Origin: Meghimatium bilineatum
Lineage: Eukaryota; Mollusca; Gastropoda; Stylommatophora; Philomycidae
Assembly: GCA_034231615.1 (NCBI GenBank)
Contig: CM067306.1
Coordinates: forward strand, 37,306,071-37,370,070
Reading direction: 5' to 3'
DNA length: 64,000 nucleotides
Shown here: positions 1 to 10,985 of the stretch, one piece after another
Numbering within the stretch: position 1 is the first letter of the stretch
How the letters are laid out: every line of letters begins with the position of its first letter
Made by a program: the position numbers and the translations under genes
The notes under the pieces: generated by a model
Told to the model about the DNA's origin: nothing
What the model saw: the letters and a program-made list of their open reading frames with translations, nothing else
Databases searched by the model: none

Positions 1-15
1 CTGTATCTTGCTGTT

Positions 16-1958
16 TCCATTTTCATATAGTGTACCCTTGTCGCTGGTCAATAAGGGTTCATTTCCATATAGTGTACCCTTGTCGCTGGTCAATAAGGGT
101 TCATTTTCATATAGTGTACCCTTGTCGCTGGTCAATAAGGGTTCATTTTCATATAGTGTACCCTTGTCGCTGGTCAATAAGGGTTCATTTTCATATAGTG
201 TACCCTTGTCGCTGGTCAATAAGGGTTCATTTTCATATAGTGTACCCTTGTCGCTGGTCAATAAGGGTTCATTTTCATATAGTGTACCCTTGTCGCTGGT
301 CAATAAGGGTTCATTTTCATATAGTGTACCCTTGTCGCTGGTCAATAAGGGTTCATTTTCATATAGTGTACCCTTGTCGCTGGTCAATAAGGGTTCATTT
401 TCATATAGTGTACCCTTGTCGATGGTCAATAAGGGTTCATTTTCATATAGTGTACCCTTGTCGCTGGTCAATAAGGGTTCATTTCCATATAGTGTACCCT
501 TGTCGCTGGTCAATAAGGGTTCATTTCCATATAGTGTACCCTTGTCGCTGGTCAATAAGGGTTCATTTCCATATAGTGTACCCTTGTCGCTGGTCAATAA
601 GGGTTCATTTTCATATAGTGTACCCTTGTCGCTGGTCAATAAGGGTTCATTTCCATATAGTGTACCCTTGTCGCTGGTCAATAAGGGTTCATTTTCATAT
701 AGTGTACCCTTGTCGCTGGTCAATAAGGGTTCATTTTCATATAGTGTACCCTTGTCGCTGGTCAATAAGGGTTCATTTTCATATAGTGTACCCTTGTCGC
801 TGGTCAATAAGGGTTCATTTTCATATAGTGTACCCTTGTCGCTGGTCAATAAAGGTTCATTTTCATATAGTGTACCCTTGTCGCTGGTCAATAAGGGTTC
901 ATTTTCATATAGTGTACCCTTGTCGCTGGTCAATAAGGGTTCATTTTCATATAGTGTACCCTTGTCGCTGGTCAATAAGGGTTCATTTTCATATAGTGTA
1001 CCCTTGTCGCTGGTCAATAAGGGTTCATTTTCATATAGTGTACCCTTGTCGCTGGTCAATAAGGGTTCATTTTCATATAGTGTACCCTTGTCGCTGGTCA
1101 ATAAGGGTTCATTTTCATATAGTGTACCCTTGTCGCTGGTCAATAAGGGTTCATTTTCATATAGTGTACCCTTGTCGATGGTCAATAAGGGTTCATTTTC
1201 ATATAGTGTACCCTTGTCGATGGTCAATAAGGGTTCATTTTCATATAGTGTACCCTTGTCGATGGTCAATAAGGGTTCATTTCCATATAGTGTACCCTTG
1301 TCGCTGGTCAATAAGGGTTCATTTCCATATAGTGTACCCTTGTCGATGGTCAATAAGGGTTCATTTTCATATAGTGTACCCTTGTCGATGGTCAATAAGG
1401 GTTCATTTTCATATAGTGTACCCTTGTCGCTGGTCAATAAGGGTTCATTTCCATATAGTGTACCCTTGTCGATGGTCAATAAGGGTTCATTTTCATATAG
1501 TGTACCCTTGTCGATGGTCAATAAGGGTTCATTTTCATATAGTGTACCCTTGTCGCTGGTCAATAAGGGTTCATTTCCATATAGTGTACCCTTGTCGATG
1601 GTCAATAAGGGTTCATTTTCATATAGTGTACCCTTGTCGATGGTCAATAAGGGTTCATTTTCATATAGTGTACCCTTGTCGATGGTCAATAAGGGTTCAT
1701 TTTCATATAGTGTACCCTTGTCGCTGGTCAATAAGGGTTCATTTCCATATAGTGTACCCTTGTCGATGGTCAATAAGGGTTCATTTTCATATAGTGTACC
1801 CTTGTCGATGGTCAATAAGGGTTCATTTTCATATAGTGTACCCTTGTCGATGGTCAATAAGGGTTCATTTTCATATAGTGTACCCTTGTCGCTGGTCAAT
1901 AAGGGTTCATTTTCATATAGTGTACCCTTGTCGCTGGTCAATAAGGGTTCATTTTCAT
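16..1958. repeat. 42-bp satellite array, about 46 copies
   Basis: Near-perfect head-to-tail copies of a 42-bp unit (core CATATAGTGTACCCTTGTCG) fill almost the first 2 kb. Two sites vary: TTTTCA/TTTCCA and CGCTGG/CGATGG. Because 42 is a multiple of three, two plus-strand frames stay open for 670-695 codons and repeat a 14-residue motif. Nothing suggests a protein: there is no domain, and no composition change outside the repeat. The last 19 units or so carry a higher-order pattern of the two variants. The array ends at a unique sequence near 1959. The left edge is about 15 bp from the window start, so the true left boundary is uncertain. Confidence 0.97.
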
Positions 1959-2199
1959 TACGTGGCCGAACCACTCCCATCTCTGTTTTTCATTTCAATA
2001 TATTTGACTACAGATGTTGTTCCAACAGTTCTTGTAATCTAATCGCTTCATTGCTTACATTATATCTCCTTGTTTTCTTTGCTGTGTTTTCTTAGATATA
2101 TCATATTACACGTAGTAAATTTTCTCTCGTATATTTGTTTGTTAGCAATTATAATATGAACCATACAATGCTACATATTTTCTACTTTAAAGTATTTCT

Positions 2200-2604
2200 C
2201 AGAAATATGGACAATGAACAACTAATCAATTAACCGACAGAATTGATGACTTTGAGATGCAAATATATAGAAGAAATATATAAGGAAATATTCATGGAAA
2301 GAGAAGAAAACGAACACAGAGGCTATGACAACATTTCGTATGAAAAAAATAACTATTTAAAAAAAATACAAATCAAACAAAATATTTTGGACATATTAAT
2401 GACATGTCACCTTGTTAAAGATATTTCTTGAAGGTAGAGTTGAGGGGAGCTGATCCAGAAGTAAACCAAATAAACAAGTGAGGGGGGGGGGCACCATGAG
2501 ATGGACATGTTACAATCTAGCAGAGTGTACCACCAAAGCAAGAGACATAGGCTGTTTAAACAAACCTCCGCGTTGGAGAAAGTACATGATGATGATGTAT
2601 ACCT
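2200..2604 (+). pseudogene. LINE ORF2 C-terminal fragment
   Basis: The frame-shifted translation reads as the C-terminal tail of a non-LTR retrotransposon polyprotein: an IDDFEMQIYRR-like motif, a YFGHI-like relic, then an LAECTTKARD motif. The same tail occurs on the minus strand at 4527-5056 and 8793-10186, where it is better preserved. It ends in a GATGATGATG tail, like the other copies of this family. 5'-truncated and dead. Confidence 0.7.
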
Positions 2605-3575
2605 GATTTTCTTGGAGAGAATCTACCCTTTTATATGTAACATGCCAAGGGATTGCGAGAAAAGATCAACAGAGTCCCCTGCACAGTAGAAGACTGTCCA
2701 GATCGAGGCAACAATCTCGAAGCCACTTTGAGTGAAATCATAATCTTGGACTCATAAAATCTCTAGGCAAATTACAACATCAAAAAGAATGCCACGAAAT
2801 AAATAATTTAAAATTGAAACTTCCATTGCCTAGTACATGGAACATGATTGCCAAACTAGTCCATGTACTTCCTTGGGGTTTCATTGTTATCATAACCATC
2901 CATCATCACCACCGCCATCATCATCACCATCATCATCATCACCAATCATGATCATCATATCCAACGTAGGTTATAGGCACATCACCTGGATACACACCAA
3001 TAAATACAGGTAATGTAATCTTGTATTAAGTAACACGTTTAAACGAAGAGGTACTAACTGACAACCGTACTAAAGTCATATTTACTGTTCAAACTAACGA
3101 TCGCCCCACAATATATCACTACTGCACTGATATCAATCAGAAGATATCGCCAAATTATCTATTCCATTCTATCTACATCAATATCAACCATTATTTTTTC
3201 CCCACAAATTTTGTATCAGTTTTGTGACATGTTTTACAGAAATTGGGTTATGTTGATACGGGAGAAGAGTAAATTTGCCATTCATTCTAGACATAGTCTT
3301 GTTATTATTGTTTACATATTTGTAACAGTTAGCGTATATTTAATATTTCGTATTTTTTTGAAATTTCCAAAAATCAGTGTTTTCACATTTCGACAATCAG
3401 GACACATACTACAGACGTGTCTCAGCGTCGCTGTTGATAGAACAACAGCCGGGCACATAGCAGCTTCTCTGCTAAACAAACGGTTGGGAACCCACAACGA
3501 CCTAAAACAAATCCTTGTATACATGACAGATATAGGAATGCATGTATAAACAAATGATCACAGACGACAAAGAAG
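2605..3575. other. Interval without recognised gene; CAT-type microsatellite
   Basis: Positions 2897-2958 hold an imperfect CAT/CAC trinucleotide microsatellite. An open frame at 3211-3549 (112 codons, plus) shows no domain I recognise and is probably chance. Nothing else is seen. Confidence 0.5.
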
Positions 3576-3577
3576 AT

Positions 3578-3721
3578 AATCATTTTAAACAAATGTTTAG
3601 GTCACAATCATTTTAAACAAATGTTTAGGTCACAATCATTTTAAACAAATGTTTAGGTCACAATCATTTTAAACAAATGTTTAGGTCACAATCACTTTAA
3701 ACAAATGTTTAGGTCACAATA
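3578..3721. repeat. 28-bp minisatellite, 5 copies
   Basis: Five nearly identical copies of a 28-bp unit (AATCATTTTAAACAAATG followed by TTTAGGTCAC) stand head to tail; one copy has CACTTT instead of CATTTT. Confidence 0.95.
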
Positions 3722-3756
3722 ATTTTTCTGACAATGTGACGATATCATTGACATTG

Positions 3757-4025
3757 CCTGAAAAGAGAGTAAATAGCAGCAACACCGTTTACCTTTCATG
3801 CATATCATAAGTGGCGACTAACAAGGTTATTGGGTGGATCTGACTATCCCGTCCCATCTACCTATATAAGATCAAAGTGCCCCAGAATACACGCTGAATT
3901 TGGATGTGGCAAGCCGAAGATGCAGATATCGCATCACAGCTGTAAACAATGATGCAAAACACTACATTCTCCGGATTACATCCTTCTAATTTCCAGGAGT
4001 TTGAGAATGAATGCAGAAGAAGAAA
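3757..4025 (+). mobile_element. SINE-A copy (diverged)
   Basis: A diverged copy of the roughly 280-bp SINE-like family seen best at 62555-62832. Shared blocks in order: AAATAGCAGCAACACCGTTTAC, a GGCGACTAA block, a CGCAGATATCGCA block, and a CTCCGGATTACATCC block followed by AGGAGTTTGAGAATGAATGC and a GAAGAAG tail. The 5' hairpin region is not recognisable. Confidence 0.75.
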
Positions 4026-4029
4026 TGAA

Positions 4030-4400
4030 ATAATATTTCACACATTTAGACAAAAATATTTCACACATTTAGACAAAAATAATATTCACACATTTAGACA
4101 AAAATAATATTTCATAAATATAGACAAAAATAATATTTCATACATTTAGACAAAAATAATATTCACACATTCAGACATAAATAATATTTCATACATTTGG
4201 ACAAAAAGAATATTTCATACATTTGGACAAAAATAATATTTCATACATTTTGACAAAAATAATATTTCATACATTTGGACAAAAATAATATTTCATACAT
4301 TTGGACAAAAATAATATTTCATAGATTTGGACAAAAATAATGTTCCACACATTTAGATAAAAATAATGTTTTGCACATTTAGACAAAACCTTCTTTGAAA
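4030..4400. repeat. 26-bp AT-rich minisatellite, about 14 copies
   Basis: Imperfect repeats of a 26-bp unit (ATTTGGACAAAAATAATA then TTTCATAC). Degenerate units (TATTTATACAAAAT and the like) continue at 4440-4527 and again at 5083-5270. The minus-strand LINE at 4527-5056 therefore appears to have landed inside the array. Confidence 0.9.
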
Positions 4401-4526
4401 CAGAAAAAACATCATTCTCAAGCAACCATCTGAACATAAACACAGCTCAGACAATATATTTATACAAAATATTTATATCTTATATTATATCTTACATATT
4501 TATACAAAATTATTATTTACATCATC

Positions 4527-5056
4527 ATCATCAAGTGCCGTCTCCGCAACGAAGGTTGGCTGCAGCGTATCTCCAACATCTCCTGTCTCTTGTTTTGGTG
4601 GTGCACTCTGCTAGACTGTAACCTGTCCATCGTGTAATGTTACTCTCCCACTTGTATCTCTGCCTACCTCTTGCTCGCTTCCCTTTGACTTTACCCTCAA
4701 GTAAGGTCTTCAATAGGGTGTCATGTCTTTTAATGTGTCCAAAGTATTTTATTTGCCTGATCTTTATTTCTCTTAGTAGTTATTTCTTCATATTAAGTGT
4801 CTTTAGCACCTCTTTATTTGTTTTCTTCTCTTTCCATGATGTTCTCCATATTCTTCTATATACCCACATCTCAAAGGCATCAATTTTGTCTTCTAATTGT
4901 TTATTTAGTGTCCATGTTTCTGAGCCATACATTAATATGGAATAGATGTAGCATGTTATAATTCTCATTTTTAACTTGTTTGTAATTTGTTTAGATGTTA
5001 ATAATTTCCTCATGTCATTGAAGGTACTTTTAGTCATTCCTATTCTTCTTTTTTTA
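4527..5056 (-). pseudogene. LINE ORF2 C-terminal fragment
   Basis: Minus-strand reading gives a typical non-LTR retrotransposon C-terminal region: ILMYGSETWTLN, FEMWVYRRIWRTSW, then IRQIKYFGHI, GKRARGRQRYKWE and LAECTTKTRDR. One frame break separates two open pieces (4780-5037 and 4531-4713). The element ends (3' end at left) in CATCATCATCATC on the plus strand, the family's GATGATGATG tail. Same family as 8793-10186. It is 5'-truncated and flanked on both sides by remnants of the 26-bp array. Confidence 0.85.
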
Positions 5057-5384
5057 CATATATAAGACTAAGTTATTGTTGGGACATTTATACAAAATGA
5101 CTGTTACGAAATTTAAATAAATAAATCGTTACTCTGACATTGAGATAAATCGTTGTTATGACATTTAAATTAAATTATTGTTTACATATTTAAACAAACT
5201 TTTAGAACAATATTTAGACAGTCATTTTTCATATATTTAGACAAAATTACTGTTCGAACTTCGACTTTTAGAGGTGCCAAATACTTTTAAAAATAGCCTC
5301 CTACTCAAGAGTGGTAAAAGACACAAATAATACGTCCATAAATTACGTAAATTTTTAATTTGCCAATATTTGACTCTTTAAGAG

Positions 5385-5760
5385 TTTTCTGAAGATGACT
5401 CTCGTGTGTGCTGAGTATATTTTGGAATATGTCGCCTCTTTTATTTTGGTGGTTTATCGTTTTCGTGGTTGGCCTCTACGTCTGCCTTCACTGTATCTGT
5501 GTAGCATAGCTTGCTGTGGTACGCTGTCTGATGGTAGTCTCCTGATGTGTGCAAGCCATTTGATCTGTTGTCGCTTAATATATTCCAAGATTTGGGTGGT
5601 GCCGGTTCTTTGTCTAATATCCTCATTCATCACTCTGTCTCTTAGCGATATTGTAGGATTCCGCGTAAGCATGCCATTTCAGCTGTCACAAGTTTACGTT
5701 TGTCTTTTTCTGTCGTTGTTCATGTTTGGCATTAGTAGCATAGCGTTGGCATAATAATCG
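5385..5760 (-). pseudogene. LINE C-terminal fragment, second family
   Basis: Minus-strand translation includes LRDRVMNEDIRQRTGTT, an IKWLAHIRRLPSDS motif and QQAMLHRYSEGRRRGQPRKR, the tail of a second non-LTR retrotransposon family. Related copies lie at 15835-16215 (minus) and 63230-63600 (plus), with more distant ones at 16850-17320 (plus) and 27010-27440 (minus). Only the last 110 or so codons remain, with a frameshift. Confidence 0.8.
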
Positions 5761-5969
5761 TTTTGAATAGTTATTTTGGTGTTTAAAACTACTTTTCGTG
5801 AAAATGTGATATGATATGCGGAAAAATCATTGTGAAATTTATGTGCAAGCCGTTTATCTGATATCTCAAAAATATATTATAGATAACTTAAGTACACATC
5901 TGTCAGGTGTTTGCACTGAGCAATAAATCGAGTTGTGATCATATCAATGATACATTATCACATCAACAC

Positions 5970-6345
5970 ATTTTTATTACAATCAGACTTTCACATAGTA
6001 AACTATCCATAGAGAAATCAAGTGTAGATTTACTTTTTGTTACAATCAGACTTTCACATAGTAAACTATCCATAGAGAAATCAAGTGTAGATTTACTCTT
6101 TGTTACAATCAGACTTTCACACAGTAAACTATCCATAGAGAAATCAAGTGTAGATTTACTCTTTGTTACAATCAGACTTTCACACAGGAAACTATCCATA
6201 AAGAAATCAAGTGTAGATTTACTTTTTGTTACAATCAGACTTTCACATTTTAAACTATCGATAGAGAAATCAAGTGTAGATTTACTTTTTGTTACAATCA
6301 GACTTTCACACAGGAAACTATCCATAGAGAAATCAAGTGTAGTTT
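5970..6345. repeat. 63-bp minisatellite, 6 copies
   Basis: Six tandem copies of a 63-bp unit (GTTACAATCAGACTTTCACA then a TAAACTATCCATAGAG block). The unit is a multiple of three, so both strands show false ORFs of 120-148 codons built from a 21-residue repeat. Copies differ at a few bases (AGTAAA/AGGAAA/TTTAAA). Confidence 0.95.
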
Positions 6346-6349
6346 ACTG

Positions 6350-6705
6350 CTGAATTTGGATGTTTTGGAGACATGTTATTTAGTCGCGTTGCGCGATACC
6401 ATGGTTGCTGGTGCACCTCTCGGCCTGGTATCTCCGACTGCTTGCTTGGGCAGGGCTGTGGTCCTGCTGGATGCCACTGTGGCCCGATCAATCTTAGTTT
6501 CCAGCTTTTGTTGGATGGACTAAGCCACATCTCTACTTCAAGGAGTTGGTCTCGATGGGGGAAAAACACATGTGTCAGACCAACGTCGCAAATAAAACAG
6601 CAACACAGCGCATTTCCGTTCTCTGGACTTCATCCTGGTAGAAATCTAGTACGACCATTGTCCTGCTGCAAGAGAGATTCAGCGGGACTTTGAGAACGAT
6701 TGAAA
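6350..6705 (+). mobile_element. SINE-A variant with extended 3' segment
   Basis: The 3' half (about 6556-6700) matches the SINE-like copy at 50520-50700: a CACATGTGTCAG block, GTTCTCTGGACTTCATCC, then a segment around CCTGCTGCAAGAGAGATTCAG absent from the standard copies, and a TTTGAGAACGA end. The 5' half (CTCGGCCTGGTATCTCCGAC) shares short blocks with 10395-10475. Confidence 0.6.
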
Positions 6706-7159
6706 AAACACACACAACAGTATATGTGTGACCAATTTCTTGTTTTAATTCTGGGATAATGTGAAACTCATTTCAATTCAGGCAGTCTTTCATATATCAG
6801 TATATGAAAATAAACCTACGATGAATAAAGCTTGTGTGATGCTAGGAAGCTATATAAACTTTAGCTGCATATCCTTATATTGCTCAAACGGAGATGAATT
6901 GATGAACCACACTAAGGATGTAGCGAATATTCTTTAACTGTGCATAGAGAAAGCTCAAATCAGATCTGATATTTATGACGATGAATTCATAATCTCCCGT
7001 CAAGTATCAAGACATAATAATATAATTAATGACATATGTATGATACACTTACTTTAAAACAACAAATTTGTTTTTAAATGTGGGTAAATAGTATTCTTGA
7101 CTTCAACTTTTGTCAAAACCTCTTCCTTGTCAATACCTGTCCAACGTTTTCAACCCCCC

Positions 7160-7252
7160 CCCCCAATATGTAAGCATGTCGCCTACTTGGTCTCACTATG
7201 TAAGCATGTCGCCTACGTAGTCTCACTATGTAAGCATGTCACCTACCTGAGT
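7160..7252. repeat. About 30-bp repeat, 3 copies
   Basis: Three tandem copies of a unit built on ATGTAAGCATGTCGCCTAC, spaced by GGTCTCACT-like sequence, just left of the TAG microsatellite. Confidence 0.85.
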
Positions 7253-7261
7253 TAGCTATAG

Positions 7262-7467
7262 CATGATTATATCAGTTGCATCTGTAATATTAGTAGTAGT
7301 AGTAGTAGAAGCAGTAATAGTAGTAGTGATAGTAGTAGCAATGATAGTAGTTGTAGCAATAGTGGTAGTAGCAGTAGTAGTATTAGCAGTAGTAGTATTA
7401 GTAGTAGTACAAGTAGTAGTACTAATAGTAGCAGCAGCATTAGCAGTAATAGTAGTTGTAGTAGTAA

Positions 7468-7501
<34 letters not shown>

Positions 7502-7660
7502 TGTTGTTTTACCAGTAGTAGTAGTAGTTGTATTTGTTTTACCAGTAGTAGTAGTAGTTGTATTTGTTTTACCAGTAGTAGTAGTAGTTGTATTTGTTTT
7601 ACCAGTAGTAGTAGTAGCAGTAGTAGTAGTAGTAGTTGTTGTTGTTGTAGTTGTTTTACC

Positions 7661-7708
<48 letters not shown>

Positions 7709-7856
7709 TGTAGTTGTTTTACCAGTAGTAGTAGTAGTAGTTGTAGTTGTTTTACCAGTAGTAGTAGTAACAGTAGTAGTAGTAGTAGTAGTTGTTGTAG
7801 TTGTAGTTGTTTTACCAGTAGTAGTAGTGGTAGAAAGAGTAATAGTAGTATAATTC
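7262..7856. repeat. (TAG)n microsatellite with embedded minisatellite
   Basis: Long imperfect TAG run. A TTGTTTTACCAG block recurs eight or so times, and around 7510-7620 it is arranged as near-exact 38-bp repeats. The 196- and 233-codon ORFs (poly-Val plus strand, poly-Thr minus strand) are artefacts of the trinucleotide run. Confidence 0.95.
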
Positions 7857-7857
7857 T

Positions 7858-8187
7858 GGTCGTTTATCGTATACAAGATCGTACTTGGCAACTCAAACAC
7901 AACATTGATGGCGTGTTCAAAACTGTGCGAATCACATTCGACACGTGATGTGTACAAATATTATGTGCGGTGCAATGGATAGCAAAATAAAATGGCATAT
8001 TACTGACCCAATAAAGATATTAGTCCAGTACTGAAACAAAAATTAGCAAGTAGCAGCATACAAGTCAGACACGACTAGAGATTTAACAAGGTTTTATGTG
8101 AGAAAATCATAAACAAATAAAGTACATTGTTGATCAGCCGAACCCTCGGAATGTATTAAGACATATTGGCTAATGTGAAACCAATCC
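7858..8187. other. Interval with no recognised feature
   Basis: No ORF, repeat or RNA signature recognised here. Confidence 0.4.
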
Positions 8188-8304
8188 TTCTAAAATGCTA
8201 CTTTGACTATTCTATTGATTTTCACTGGCTGACACACAAACTATAATCATAGTGACCAATGAAAATCACAGGACAGTCAAATGAATAATTAAGAAGGCTA
8301 GATG
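8188..8304. mobile_element. Foldback MITE-like element
   Basis: The two halves are imperfect inverted copies over about 55 bp. CCTTCT at the left pairs with AGAAGG at the right; GATTTTCACTGGCTGAC at the left pairs with AGTGACCAATGAAAATC at the right. One arm recurs at 25165-25235 and related half-elements occur at 12815-12920 and 13005-13090. No coding capacity. A non-autonomous DNA transposon is the likeliest identity. Confidence 0.65.
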
Positions 8305-8429
8305 TCCCATTAGACAGTATGTAGTATATTGTTGGTGGTAACGAATCAGCACAAGATTATCTAGCGGAATACAAGTTGCAGTTGTGCATCTGAAAATTAT
8401 TTCTATTGATCTAATATCTATATAGGGTA

Positions 8430-8682
8430 AAAAGTTAAGTTAACCAATAACATTTAGATGCCTTAGGGGTGTGAGATGTTAGCGATCTCACATTTCAGTG
8501 GCGCTGCTGTATGAAGGCGGTAGCCATCTACTCTCCCTCGCAGTCTTTACTTCCCGGACTGATATGGTACCCAATTCATTCTTTCTCGATCCAGAAAAGT
8601 GTCCGCCTCACCTGAAATGAACCCAGACCACTCATATGCGAAGCCAGTGCGCTAACGACTGCGCTAGGCGGCCCCGTTGACT
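8430..8682 (-). mobile_element. tRNA-headed SINE, copy 1
   Basis: Read on the minus strand, the element starts with a tRNA-like head carrying an A-box-like TAGCGCAGTCGTTAGCG and a B-box-like GGTTCATTTC. The body contains GACTGCGAGGGAGAG and a GTGAGAT...ATCTCAC hairpin. Homologous copies are at 44485-44750 and 58000-58267, all minus strand. This copy is the most diverged. Confidence 0.85.
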
Positions 8683-8792
8683 ATCTTCATACTTTGAATA
8701 TATACAAGGTTACCACTGAGATTTAAGAAAATACCCAAGATCCAATGGGAAAAAAAACACCAGATCCAGTGAGAATAACCCACCTATGAAAT

Positions 8793-10186
8793 AATTCTTC
8801 ATCATCATCAAATGCCGTCTCCGCACGAAGGTTGGCTGTAACAGACATACAACATCCCCTGTCTCTTGTTTTGGTGGTGCACTCTGCTAGACTAACTTGT
8901 CCATCTTGTGATGTTACTCTCCCACTTGTATCTCTGTCTACATCATGCTCGCTTCCCTTTGACTTTACCCTCAAGTAAGGTGTAATGTCTTTAATGAGAC
9001 AGAAATATTTTATTTGCCTGATATTTATTTCCTTTAACAATTCTTTCTTCATATTAAGTGTTGTTAGTAAATCTTTGTTTTCTTCTTTCCATGAAGTTCT
9101 TCCTATTCTTTTATATATCCACATCTCAAAGACATCAATTATGTCTTCTAATTATTTGTTTAGTGTCAATGTTTCTGAGCCATACATTAATATAGAATAG
9201 ATGTAGCATTTATAATTATCATTTTTAACTTGTTTGTAATTTGTTTCTATGTTAATATTTTCCTCATGTCATTGAAGGTACTTTTAGCCATTTATATTCT
9301 CCTTTTAACTTCTGTTTCACATCTGCCATCATTTGTGACTATGTGTCCAAGATATTGATACTGTTTTACTTGTTGTAGTTTCTCTCCCTGTATGTTTATG
9401 TTTCGCTCTTGTTTTTCTGTGACTTTACTGATTATCATTGTTTCTTTTTTTATTTTTTTTATTTGGATATTTATATCCAGTCCATATGTCACTTGATTTA
9501 TCGATTTGATCTATTAGTTTTTGTGGTTCATGTACACTTTCTGCCAAAAGAACAGTGTCATCTGCATATCTCAGGTTGTTTGTTATTTTCTCATTGATCT
9601 TGAGTCCTGGCATTCCATCTATATGTTTAAAGATTTTCTCTGTGTAGATATTAAATAGGCTTGGTGATAAAATACATATTTGTCTTACCCATCTTCTTAT
9701 TTCTATGTATGGAGAGTAGCTGTTTTTTGCACACTTTATTGATGTAGCTTGCTTCCAATATATATTTCTAATCAGTCTGATGTCTTTTCCATCTAAGCCT
9801 ATTTCTTGAGGATATTTTCAAAGGGCTTTCCGTAGTCTATGAAGCAAATATGGATACTATTTTGGACTTCTATATATTTATCTATCACTAGTCGGATACT
9901 AAGTATACCTTCTCTGGTTCCTTTGTTATTCCTAAAACCGAATTGCTCTTCACCGACCTCCATGTCTATCTTGTTCTTACTTCTTTCATGTATTATCTTG
10001 AGTATTATTTTAGCTATAGACTCATTAAACATATTGTTCTATATTCTGTACAGCCATGGGCTTCTTAGGAAGATGTATTAATATTGATGATGTAAGTTCT
10101 TTAGGTATGTGGCCTATTTCATATATGTCATTGCAAAGTTCCGTGATAGTTTCCACATCAAATTCATTTAGAGTTTTTATTATGTT
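8793..10186 (-). pseudogene. LINE reverse transcriptase pseudogene, 5'-truncated
   Basis: Minus-strand reading in several frames gives a non-LTR retrotransposon RT. In order: LPKKP (10060s), EEQFGFRNNKGTREGI and CFIDYGKPFEN (9799-10032), NLRYADDTVLLAES (9425-9613, the catalytic YADD box), YQYLGHIVTNDGRCETEVKRRI (9292-9492), then a C-terminal WIYKRIGRTSW, IRQIKYF and LAECTTKTRDRGC tail. Several frameshifts and stops separate the pieces, so it is inactive. The 3' end (left) carries the family tail CATCATCATC. The 5' end stops exactly where an inverted copy of the family's 3' terminus begins at 10187. Confidence 0.9.
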
Positions 10187-10232
10187 GTAGCCAACCTTCG
10201 TTGCGGAGACGGCATTTGATGATGATGATTAT
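10187..10232 (+). repeat. Inverted LINE 3' terminus
   Basis: GTAGCCAACCTTCGTTGCGG and the following GAGACGGCATTTGATGATGA are the inverted match (one indel over about 42 bp) of the LINE 3' end at 8800-8838. The RT relic is thus bracketed by inverted copies of its own 3' terminus. Confidence 0.85.
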
Positions 10233-10574
10233 GTCTGTTGTTATGTTGTCAGAGCCTGTGATCTTTCAACATTTGATCACTGTTCATATATATTAACTTA
10301 GTACATAATACGGTGCAAAGGGGGGAACAAGTGCCCTCCAGTTTGAGCGTTGTGAAACTGCTGTGTATTATTCTTAAATATTGTTGAGGCCTATAAAGTG
10401 TATCTCGGCACGGTATCTCCGACTTCAGCACCAGTGATTGTTTAGGCAGGACTGACGTCCGATCCCTGACATCGAAGGATGTTACAGATTACTCTTGGTA
10501 AAGACGTTGTGTCCTCAAATATTATTCCTGATAAAGACGTTGAGTCTTAAATTTCCTTTCTTCCAGAAACCGTG

Positions 10575-10985
10575 TCTTCAAAACTAACTCTATGTAAAGA
10601 TGTTGTGTCTTCAAAGATCACTCCGACTGAAGACGCTGTCTTCAAAGATCACCCCGACTGAAGACGCTGTCTTCAAAGATCACCCCGACTGAAGACGCTG
10701 TCTTCAAAGATCACTTCTTGTGAAGCCGCTGTTTTCAAAGATCACTCCTTGTGAAGACGCTGTTTTCAAAGATCACTCCTTGTGAAGACGCTGTTTTCAA
10801 AGATCACTCCCTGTGAAGACGCTGTTTTCAAAGATAACTCCGACTGAAGACGCTGTTTTCAAAGATAACTCCGACTGAAGACGCTGTTTTCAAAGATCAC
10901 TCCGACTGAAGACGCTGTTTTCAAAGATCACTCCCACTGAAGACGCTGTTTTCAAAGATCACTCCGACTGAAGATGCTATGTTAT
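10575..10985. repeat. 31-bp minisatellite, about 12 copies
   Basis: Tandem units built on GAAGACGCTGTTTTCAAAGA followed by TCACTCCGACT. Subtypes cluster along the array (GTCTTC, then CTTGTG, then CCGACT). Confidence 0.95.

Noticed and set aside
8-2095. 695- and 670-codon ORFs as giant repeat proteins
   Set aside because: They are translations of the 42-bp satellite, whose unit length is a multiple of three. Two frames are open at once, and no domain or signal is present.
5907-6353. 148- and 120-codon repeat ORFs
   Set aside because: 63-bp minisatellite translated on both strands.
7256-7957. Threonine-rich (minus) or valine-rich (plus) protein
   Set aside because: Product of the TAG microsatellite; both strands are open for the same reason.
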